Source of the DNA: Rhea pennata
Taxonomy: Eukaryota > Chordata > Aves > Rheiformes > Rheidae
Direction: 5' to 3'
NCBI RefSeq assembly: GCF_028389875.1
Contig: NC_084663.1
Coordinates: forward strand, 215,226,876 to 215,290,875
Length of the DNA stretch: 64,000 nucleotides
In this document: in pieces, positions 47,350 to 56,422 of the stretch
Numbering within the stretch: the stretch's first letter is position 1
Layout: each line of letters starts with the position of its first letter
Made by a program: the position numbers and the translations under genes
Notes under the pieces: model-generated
The model's input: only the letters and a program-made list of their open reading frames with translations
Database searches by the model: none
Told to the model about the DNA's origin: nothing

Positions 47350-48385
47350 CAGTGTCCCAGGAACAAGCAGGGGTAGGGACATGCTCTGGCTCCTTCTGTG
47401 GGGAGCAAATGCTTCGGCATCAGCTCGGCCCTGCTCCGTGCAGGATGAGAAGGCAGGGCTGCCCCCTCCCTTCTCCCTATGTTGTACCCCGCCAGAAGAA
47501 TTTAATAAGAAAATTCAAGCTACCCGTCAGGCTGCAAGATCCGAGGTCTGGGAACAGGCTGAAGAGAGGGTCTTTGATGTCTCCATACACTTTTCTGTGT
47601 CTATGAGCCAGAATTTGCCTCCATGTGAGATTTCACTGTGAAAAAGGCAGATTAAGAGACTTTAGGGAAAATAACCGGTGACGGATTTGATCAGTGGCAG
47701 CAAGAAACGGCAGTTCAGTAAAAGATCCGTGACAGTCGAGAGAGAGGGGGCGCCCACTTGGACAGAGCTTGCAATATGACCAAACGGTGGCTACGGCAGA
47801 CGTGGTTTGGGCCCGTGTCAACCCCGTGGCACCAGACAAGGGCACGGCATTTCCAAAACCATCTAGGCTCATGCAGTTGCCTGCCTCAGTCAGCAGGTGC
47901 CAGCTGGACACTGTGCTTGCCTCTGAGCCCCGAAGCTGCACATCGATAACCTGGGTGTCAAGATCTGTTGCTATTGCTGGGAACAAGAGCGCTGTGGTGA
48001 CTCTTGCGCTTGTGCAAGCCAATGCTGCTGCCAAAAAAGCCACCACGCTCTTCCCTGACTGCTGCTTCCCACCACCCACCATCTCCTCCGTAGTGCCAGC
48101 GCAGGCATTTCTGCTGCCGTGCTGTGAGCTGCGTCAGGAAACCCATTTGGGTTAAAACAGATTTTTCTCCTGGGTTAATTTTAATCCAGATCGGTCCCCT
48201 GCAACAGCTCGACACCCTGTCCCGCAGCACTTGTGTTGGGCAAAGGGAGGGAGCCGCAAGGGCCGAAACGATGGCTGAGGAAGGCGCGTGCCGGCTGCGC
48301 TTTGCAGGGCTGCACCTCGCCCCGGGGTGAAGCCGCTCCGTGAGCACGCCGAGCGGATACCCATCTCCGTTTGAATGCGTCAATC
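47350..48385. other. Unclassified GC-richer block with overlapping open frames
   Basis: This kilobase is clearly richer in GC than its surroundings. On the minus strand it holds two overlapping open frames of 149 (47,633-48,082) and 141 codons (47,958-48,383). Neither resembles a protein family I know, and no splice-paired partner exon was found. It could be an unrecognised repeat, a decayed gene copy or a lineage-specific transcript. I do not assign a function. Confidence 0.3.
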
Positions 48386-48984
48386 TTTTTTACCCAGCAG
48401 GGATCAGGGAAGGAAATTGTACACGTTTACACGACCTTAAAATAAACTCACGCGACACCTCTGACCCCACAACGTGCGAGAGGGTGTTTCTCCAGTGGTC
48501 ACAACAATTTGTTTTTGTTGATGATAAAATCGTATACATCCTCTTCCTCCTGTGGCCTTGTGCACTTTCTCTCACATTCTTGTTCTCTCCTTTTCTTCGT
48601 TTTTATGTGGCTGTTCTTGTACTGTGACATTTTGCTCCTAACTTGACGTTTATGCTTGGTTTACGGAAGGAGTGTGCAGGTCTTAATACATTACTTATCT
48701 TTTTTTTTTTTAAGGTTTCTTTTCATCTTTTGTTTTTTCCTCCTTTAAGTTTCCTGCTTTAAGCTTTCTGGATGATTTCCTGACCTTGGTTAACACACCC
48801 AGTTACTGTAAAATTCTACTTTTCACTTCCAGAGTTTTGCATAGCATGCACCTTGGTATTGCATATTAATTTTAGGGCAAGAAGGTGTCTAAGTTCTTTT
48901 AACTGAGGATTTGTTTTCATTTATAGAAGATGGCATGAGATGTCTTTCTGATCTCACTCATACCAGTTTTATGTGCTGAGTAAC
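48386..48984. other. Intergenic DNA, nothing recognised
   Basis: T-rich sequence including an 11-base T run near 48,701. No gene or element is seen. Confidence 0.5.
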
Positions 48985-49236
48985 TAAATGGACATAAATT
49001 GAAATAAGAGAAGTTGAGACTGCCTATTAGGAGAAATGTTTGCTCCGCGAGGACGGTCAAGCATTGCAATAGGGGCTCAGAAAGGTTGTGCATCTTCATC
49101 CTTGCAGGCTTTCAGGACCTGGCTGGATGAAGCCCTGAGCAACCTAGTTGGAGTCTGAGCTGCCCTGCTTTGAGCACTGGGTTGGACAAGAGACCTCCTG
49201 AGGCCCCTTCCAGCCTGAACTATCCTATGATCCTCT
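48985..49236 (+). mobile_element. Older CR1 LINE 3' fragment (different subfamily)
   Basis: TTAGGAGAAATGTTTGCTCC, GTCAAGCATTGCAATAGG, CTGGCTGGATGAAGCCCTGA and CTATCCTATGATCC fit the CR1 3' region of subfamilies whose end reads 'GGTTGGACTAGAGACCTCCTGAGG'. It is more diverged than the other copies, so it is older. Confidence 0.75.
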
Positions 49237-49656
49237 GCGATATCCACTTTGTGGATATCAATTATTGGTTTAAATACAACTGAAAGAGCAATTGCCACAG
49301 ATCTGTGAAATGGAAATTTGAGTGGGTCTCCTAGACATCTTCTGAACTGTGCTTTGTGGCCACTGCAACATGCAGCTCCCACTTAGACACGCAGGTGTTC
49401 ATCGGCCCAGTGTCGCAGAGGGAGAATGCAAGGTCTGATCCCTGATGCTTGCAAGAAGTTATCTTTTTACTGGGCAGGTGTCTGAAATCAGACCGTTCAA
49501 AAGAGAGCGCTGCTTCTAACTCAGACATAACTCACTGCTCTTGGGAGACTGATCCACAAAAAACATTCCGAATGGCAGATATTCGGCAGCAGAATGAAAT
49601 GACAGAGAGAACGGCAATTTTTACCACAGAGACTGCTACTTTTCACATTTCTTACT
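49237..49656. other. Intergenic spacer, nothing recognised
   Basis: A 420-base unique segment between two CR1 copies. Confidence 0.5.
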
Positions 49657-50111
49657 GGAGAGAGTCCAGCTTAGGGTTGTGAAGATGATCAGAGGACTAC
49701 TGGAGCCCTGTGAGGAACGGCTGCGAGAGCTGGGCCTGTTCAGCCTGGGGAAGAGAAGACTGAGGGGGGATCTGGTCAATGTGTACAAGTACCTGAAGGG
49801 AGGGTGTCAAGGGGACGGGGACAAACTCTTTTCAGTTGTCCCATGTGACAGGACAAGAGGCAATGGGCAGAAATTGAAGCACAGGAAGTTGCGCCTGAAG
49901 GTGAGTGGGAATTTCTTCCCTGTTAGAGTGACAGAGCACTGGACCAGGTTGCCCAGAGAGGTTGTGGAGTCTCCTTCTGTGGAGATCTTCAAGGCCCGCC
50001 TGGATGCAACCCTGTCTGACATGCTCTAGGTGACCCTGCTGAGCAGATGGTTGGCCTAGATGATCTCCAGAGGTCCCTTCCAACCTTGCCAATTCCATGG
50101 TTCTGTGATTC
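49657..50111 (+). mobile_element. CR1 LINE 3' fragment, about 455 bp
   Basis: It starts at GGAGAGAGTCCAGCTTAGGG and carries a 116-codon frame containing [20 protein letters not shown] and [20 protein letters not shown]. It ends with CCATGGTTCTGTGATTC. Its 5' truncation point is almost the same as that of the copy at 43,996. Confidence 0.92.
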
Positions 50112-53100
50112 TTTGCATGGATCCCAAACAGAAGAGTTTAAAATCAAAAGCACCTCAAAATTTAATGTTGGAACAGATCAAAACCAGAGGAAATCGACAG
50201 CAGAAACTCAGGTGTGCACAAATTTGCCCTACTGCCTCCACTCACTGTGCCATGAGTTCACACTTACCTATTCAATCCATTAAGTTAGGCTTAACTTAAC
50301 TGTTCCTGTCTTGCAGGTTGTGCTCATCTGACTAATCCTGCTGACACCGAAACATCAGCTGCCTGCACTGTGATTACCAGAGCAGCATCACCTACCAGTG
50401 TCCACAGTGGGTGGCGGAGCTGGCCTGGTCCTTGCACAACCATGGACGTGCAGCTTGACTTCTCTCTGCCTCTGTTTTCCTGCAGGTAAAGCACATCCTG
50501 ACTGCTTGGTAAAATATTTCGAGATCTGTTGACAATACGTACCCCTGCCACCTTTTCCTTCCTCCGTTGTATTACATCTAAAGTGCTGACTCCTCCAAAA
50601 TATGAAAAACAGAGAGTCAAAAAAAGCCCCAGGTTGGCTTGAGAAGAGCATCTCTAAAGGATGCAGAGCAGCAGGTCTGACCTCGGGATATTGGTGGTGC
50701 AGAACAACCTGCAGGCCCAACTTCTACTCCCATCTCGGATCAGAGCTCATGTGAAAATACCCTGGGAAGTTACAGCTCTGGGGCACTTGGAGGCTTGGTG
50801 CTACATACAGTTTGTACCAGGGAGTTTGGGTTAGGTAGCAAGACTCAAGTTGTTTAACGTGACAGATGAGATTTGGTCTTCCAGGGGATCCTAAGGAAAA
50901 AAAAAAGAGAGAGAGAGAAAGAGAAAGAGAGAGAGAAAGAAAAAGAAAAACCTGTGAAAGGTATTTGTAATCAGGCCCGTTTTGGCAGGACTGGGTTAGG
51001 GACTGGTTGTACAGGAAGCTGTGCAGGACGACCAGGGAGAAGGTGAGCTTGGGCAGGGGGCGAGCAGACGAGGAAAACCTGGAGACGAGAGCATCTTCAC
51101 CAGGCTGATGACGGCCAGAGCAGTGAGTGACCAAGCAGGCCGTCGCATCGCGGACCTCACGAGCGGAAACAACCGCAGCGCCGGCTCCCGGGCAGCACGG
51201 GAAGCAGAGCTGCTCACCACGTCGACACTGAGACGGGTCAAGGGATGACCGCTGCTGAGAGAAGCAAAATCAGCCCAGAAACGCTCACCGGGTCTGACTC
51301 GTCTCCCCAGGCGCAGCCAGAAACTTCCTTAATGACTTCCTGATTGCGCTCCGCCGTGCGTGCAGCCCGACACCTCCATTTCCATGTTTGCCTTCCCGTC
51401 TGGCATGGCCCCGGCGACGTTATTTTGGAGTCGATGAATAAATCAAGGGGGCAGCGGTGGTTCTGGCTATGGGTCACTGGTGTGTGACCCAGGGTGTCAC
51501 CCAGAAACGGCTGGTGCAACGGGAAAAATAAATTCATAGCTTGAGGCCTCCCAAAATTACCTCCTCACGCCTCAAAGCGTGAGACATCTCTGTCCCCGGA
51601 GGCGTTGGATCCCCGCTGGGGAGAAGGGAACGGAGGAGGCGGCCTCCGAGCTCCTTCCAGCCCTACGGGAGGCTCACGGCGGCGGATTCAGAAATACGGC
51701 CGAGGATGCTCCGGTTTCTTTGGGACAGGCTGAACTTTTCTTCTGAGCTTGTCTAGCCCCTAGCACAGCCGGGCTCCCAGCCCGTGAACCGAACGACTTC
51801 AGATGATCCATGTAATTACTAAACACATGAAAGCGCAGAGCTTAGCTCTGCTGCTGGCATGGCCCTCGGCACAAACCCAGCACCTCGGCTAAGAGGAATC
51901 GGTTTCTCCTACGCAACTTGCTTGATAAAACAGGGATTTTGCTTAAAAATGCAGAATGTGCAGAGAGGGGACAGCTATACTCAGAGCTGGGGGATCAGCC
52001 CAGGCCCTGGCTCTGGCTCCTGGCTCTGCCCGTGACACAGGGACAACCGTATCACCCCTGGGACATCGCAACCGCGCCAAAATCAACAGGAATTTTGTCG
52101 TGGACTTCACCGGCATGACGCTTTAGCCCTTCGCAGAGAGATTTTGCTTCGCTCTGGGCCACGGGCAGTCTCTCCCTTGCCAGACACCTGCTCTGCAGCT
52201 CCTGCCTTGGCCCCCCCGCTCACCTTCCTGCTATTAAGCTGTGACTTACATTAGCTTTAAAGCTTCCCAAGGGGGTGAAATCCTGCTGGTGCCAAAAAAT
52301 GGGCCTGCTGCAATCAGAACTGGTTGGAGTTGCACTGTGCTTTACGCTACCCAAAGGAAAAGGCAGTATAAAAAGGCAAATTACCATGCAACAAAGGAAA
52401 AAGCTGTGCTCGAGGAACCCTTAAAAATAATCCAGCCCTGATGTAAGGATAAAACGTGAGCCGTTTATGGCCCCCTTCCATCAAAACGTCTCCATATCCT
52501 CCCCGCTTCAAAAGCAGGATATTGACAGTAAATACGCCAGCTACGCAACCGCCCTGATTTCTGTCGTCTTATTTATGAGGATCCCAGACCGTGTTACACG
52601 CAGTTTTCCTGATCTTACGCGTGCACTGCTGCTGCAAGCCAAAACGGAAGAGCAGTTGGCTTTGACGTCGGGCAAGAATTCGACGCTTCATCGTAGGAAA
52701 GGAAATAACCCGATACGCACACAGTGTTGGTGCAAGACCCGAGTCCCTCCCGCCACGGGCGGCCTTCGGCCCCCGGTTACGGCAGCGGCGATCGAGCTGT
52801 TTGCGGAAATTGGCTGCGGGTGCTCAAACACGAGCTGACACAACGGCCCCGGTGGGTTTTATGGTGTTTTCTTCCCAGGCGATATGAGCTTTATAAGCTA
52901 TTGTAACATTCACGCCTTTTCATCCAGAACCTAAGTAAACAAAGCAAAGTGCTTTTCCTTTCTTGCAAATACCCTTACAGAAGAGCTGCGTGTTTCACGC
53001 TGCTGTCAGGCGACGGTTAAACCACCTGCAAATACAAAGGGCAGATTACCAGTAAGGCAGATTTTTGATAAAAACAAAGAGTTTATTAACATCCTTGATT

Positions 53101-53389
53101 GCTTTACAAACATCAGATGCACGTATTGTGACTTTCATATGCTTAATCTCCTCGATAACTTGGAGCGGCTGCACTCTGGGAACTAAACCCTTAAATTTGC
53201 TTAGGTTTTAATGGTTGACTCATTAGCAGTCGGAGGAGACTCGCAGATTTGTTAGATTTGTAATAAAAATAAGTTGCGATGGGAACATTTTTATCGCCCT
53301 CTAAAAGCAGCAGCATGATTAATCGCAAGGGTCAATCAATGGCAGGGATTTATTTACGATACTTGGAATTTTATGACCTTGAGATGCCG
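50112..53389. other. Intergenic DNA, no supported gene
   Basis: About 3.3 kb of rising GC content. It holds a purine-rich microsatellite (50,894-50,950) and small open frames without recognisable homology, including one at 51,021-51,248. No exon could be paired with splice sites. Confidence 0.45.
50894..50950. repeat. (GA)n/(GAAA)n purine microsatellite
   Basis: An A run leads into GAGAGAGAGAGAAAGAGAAA units of pure purine, about 57 bases long. Confidence 0.9.
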
Positions 53390-53690
53390 CCCCAGAAGCC
53401 TTTCCCTTACCCGCGTGTCTTTGGCAGGTCGCTCGCGGCTGCTTGCGCACGGGTTTTGGGGGGTAGGATTACACCCCGGCGCGGAGCAGAGCGGGCGGGT
53501 TTTTCGCCTGAGCCGTCGCTCGCGAGGGCAGGGAAGCTGGCGCGAGCCGAGCTGTCGGCAGGACTGGTTTTACCCAAGGGAACCGTCACGAACGCCGCTT
53601 TCTGCCGCTTTGCAACGCCGCATGAGACCCTCTCTCCAGAGCGGAGATTTGGGGCTGGAATTGCACTTTCGTCCCGTCCCCTCTCCCTAA
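53390..53690. other. CpG-rich patch at the start of the GC-rich domain
   Basis: The segment has dense CpG (for example GGGTTTTTCGCCTGAGCCGT) and marks the left edge of the GC-rich block that holds LIPT2 and KCNE3. No gene start could be assigned to it. Confidence 0.4.
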
Positions 53691-55880
53691 TTCCCCATCC
53701 CCCTGTCCCTAATCCTCCGTCTCCAGCCCCTGTTTCTGGTCCAGCCCTAGCCCCTGGCCCTAATCCCTTGTCCCCCTACCCCCCACCCCCACCCCGAGCC
53801 TCAAACCTCCATCCTCAAGGCCCTCTCCCTGGGCTCCGGGCCCCCATTCCCTAATCCCTCATCCCCAAATCCCATGTCCTAGCTCTAAACCCTCGGTACA
53901 AACCCCATCCCTAATCCCCCATCCCCAAATCCCAGGCCCCATCCCTAATCTCCCAGCCCCAAATCTCATGTCCCATCCCTCCCTCATCCCAAATCCTGTG
54001 TCCCTGCCCTAACCCCCCAACCCAATCCCCCGCCCCAGCCACTATCCCCTACCCCCAGCTCCATGTCCCATCCCTAATCCCCACCTAAACCCCATGCCCT
54101 GTCCCTAATACCCCCACAAACCCCATGTCCCATCCCTGATCTCCCCAGCCCCAATCCTGTGCCCTCCCCCTAATCCCCCAGCCCCAAATCCTGTGCCCCA
54201 TTCCTAATCCCCCAGCCCCAGCCCCAATCCCATGCCCAGCCCTTGATCCCCCCCGGCCCTGTGTCCTGCCCCTATGCCCCCCAGCCCCAATCCTGTGCCT
54301 TGTCCCTGATCCCCCCCAGCCCCTATGCCCCCCAGCCCCAATCCTGTGCCTGGTCCCTGATCCCCCCCCAGCCCTGTGTCCTGCCCCTAACCCCCCAGCC
54401 TCAATCCTGTGCCCGGTCCTTGATCCCCCCCTCCCCAGCCCCATGTCCTGCCCCTAACCCCCTCCCCCCCGAGCCCCTATGCCCCCCAGCCCCAATCCTG
54501 TGCCTGGTCCCTGATCCCCCCTGGCCCTGTGTCCTGCCCCTAACCCCCCCCATTCACAACCCTCCCACCCCAATCCCCCCAGCCCCTGACCCCCCCCGAG
54601 CCCCTATGCCCCCCTGCCCCAATCCTGTGCCTGGTCCCTGATCCCCCCCAGCCCCATGTCCTGCTCCTAACCCCCCCCCCCGAGCCCCTATGCCCCCCAG
54701 CCCCAATCCCGTGCCTGGTCCCTGACCCCCCCCCCGGCGCTGTGTCCTGCCCCTAACCCCCCCCCCATTCACAACCCTCCCACCCCAATCCCCCCAGCCC
54801 CTGACCCCCCCCCCAGCCCCAATCCCGTGCCCGGTCCCTGATCCCCCCCACCCCAATCCCGTGCCTGGTCCCTGATGCCCCCCGGCGCTGTGTCCTGCCC
54901 CTAACCCCCCCCCCATTCACAACCCTCCCACCCCAATCCCCCCAGCCCCTGAGACCCCCCCCCGGTCCCAATCCCGTGCCCGGTCCCTGATCCCCCCCGG
55001 CGCTGTGTCCTGCCCCTAACCCCCCCCCCCCATTCACAACCCTCCCACCCCAATCCCCCCAGCCCCTGAGACCCCCCCCGGCCCCAATCCCGTGCCCGGT
55101 CCCTGATCCCCCCCGGCGCTGTGTCCTGCCCCTAACCCCCCCCCCCATTCACAACCCTCCCACCCCAATCCCCCCAGCCCCTGAGACCCCCCCCCCGGCC
55201 CCAATCCCGTGCCTGGTCCCTGATCCCCCCCGGCGCTGTGTCCTGCCCCTAACCCCCCCCCCATTCACAACCCTCCCACCCCAATCCCCCCAGCCCCTAA
55301 CCCCCCCCCCAAGCCCCTATGCCCCCCAGCCCCAATGCCATGCCTGATCCCTGATCCCCCCCGGCGCTGTGTCCTGCCCCTAACCCCCCCCCCATTCACA
55401 ACCCTCCCACCCCAATCCCCCCAGCCCCTAACCCCCCCCCCAAGCCCCTATGCCCCCCAGCCCCAATGCCATGCCTGATCCCTGATCCCCCCCGGCGCTG
55501 TGTCCTGCCCCTAACCCCCCCCCATTCACAACCCTCCCACCCCAATCCCCCCAGCCCCTGACCCCCCCCCGAGCCCCGTGTCCTGCCCCAACCCCCCCCC
55601 CCCAGCCCCTATGCCCCCCTGCCCCAATCCTGTGCCTGGTCCTTGATCCCCCCCTCCCCAGCCCCATGTCCTGCCCCTAACCCCCCCCCCCCGAGCCCCT
55701 ATGCCCCCCAGCCCCAATCCCGTGCCTGGTCCCTGATCCCCCCCGGTGCTGTGTCCTGCCCCTAACCCCCCCCCATTCACAACCCTCCCACCCCAATCCC
55801 CCCAGCCCCTAACCCCCCCGCCCCAATCCCGTGTCCTGCCCCTAACCCCCCCCCGCCCCAATCCCGTGCCCGCTCCCTGA
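53690..55880. repeat. C-rich minisatellite field upstream of LIPT2, higher-order units about 115-131 bp
   Basis: The plus strand is almost free of G outside short motifs. The left part repeats CCCTAATCCCCCATCCCCAA-like themes. From about 54.7 kb a larger unit dominates: GGCGCTGTGTCCTGCCCCTA, a C run, CATTCACAACCCTCCCACCC, and CCCCAATCCCGTGCC. The GGCGCTGTG marker falls at about 54,736, 54,884, 54,999, 55,115, 55,232, 55,363 and 55,494, giving steps of 148, 115, 116, 117, 131 and 131. Long open frames on the minus strand here (GLGAGHSAGGDQGPGTGLG and similar) are repeat products, not genes. Confidence 0.92.
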
Positions 55881-55942
55881 CCCCCCCCAGTCCCGTCCCC
55901 CCCCCCCCCCGCCCGGGCCTGCGCGCCGCCCGCGCCCTCCCC

Positions 55943-55966
55943 CGGCGGCGGCGGCGGCGGCGGGCG
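55943..55966 (+). repeat. LIPT2: (GGC)n in the LIPT2 leader
   Basis: About seven GGC units end only a few bases before the LIPT2 start codon. In the mRNA they would form very stable structure or G-quadruplexes. Confidence 0.8.
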
Positions 55967-55968
55967 GG

Positions 55969-56422
55969 ATGTCGCGGGCGGCCGTGCGGGTGCTGCGCCT
56001 GGGGCTGCGGCCCTACGGCGAGGCGCTGCGGGCGCAGGAGCGCTGCGTGGCGGCGGCGCGGGCGGCGCGGGCGGGCGCGGCGGCGGCCGAGGGGCTGGTG
56101 CTGAGCGAGCCGGCGGCGCCCGTGTACGCGTGGGGGCTGCGCGGGGCGCCGGCGGCGGCGGCGGCGGCGCGGCTGCGGGCGCGGGGGGCGGCGCTGGCGG
56201 CGGCGCGCCGCGGGGGGCTCCTCACCTTCCACGGGCCCGGGCAGCTGCTGGCGCTGCCCGTGCTCGACCTGCGCCGCCGGCGCCTGCCGCTGCGCGCCTA
56301 CGTGGCGGCGCTGCAGGCCGCGGCGCTCGGGCTCTGCCGCCGCCTGGGCCTCGCCGCCGCCCGCGCCCTCCCGCCGCCCTACACCGGCGTGTGGCTCGGC
56401 GACTCCAAGCTCTGCGCCATCG
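55969..56422 (+). CDS. LIPT2: LIPT2 coding exon 1
   Basis: The exon encodes residues 1-151 plus one base and ends CGCCATCG|GTGAGC, a strong donor. Thirteen bases into the intron a GGT repeat and a 25-base G run begin. The frame stays open far into the intron because of the repeat composition. Confidence 0.94.

Noticed and set aside
50996-51248. Overlapping frames on both strands near 51.1 kb
   Set aside because: The peptides show no known family signature and neither has a supported transcript structure.
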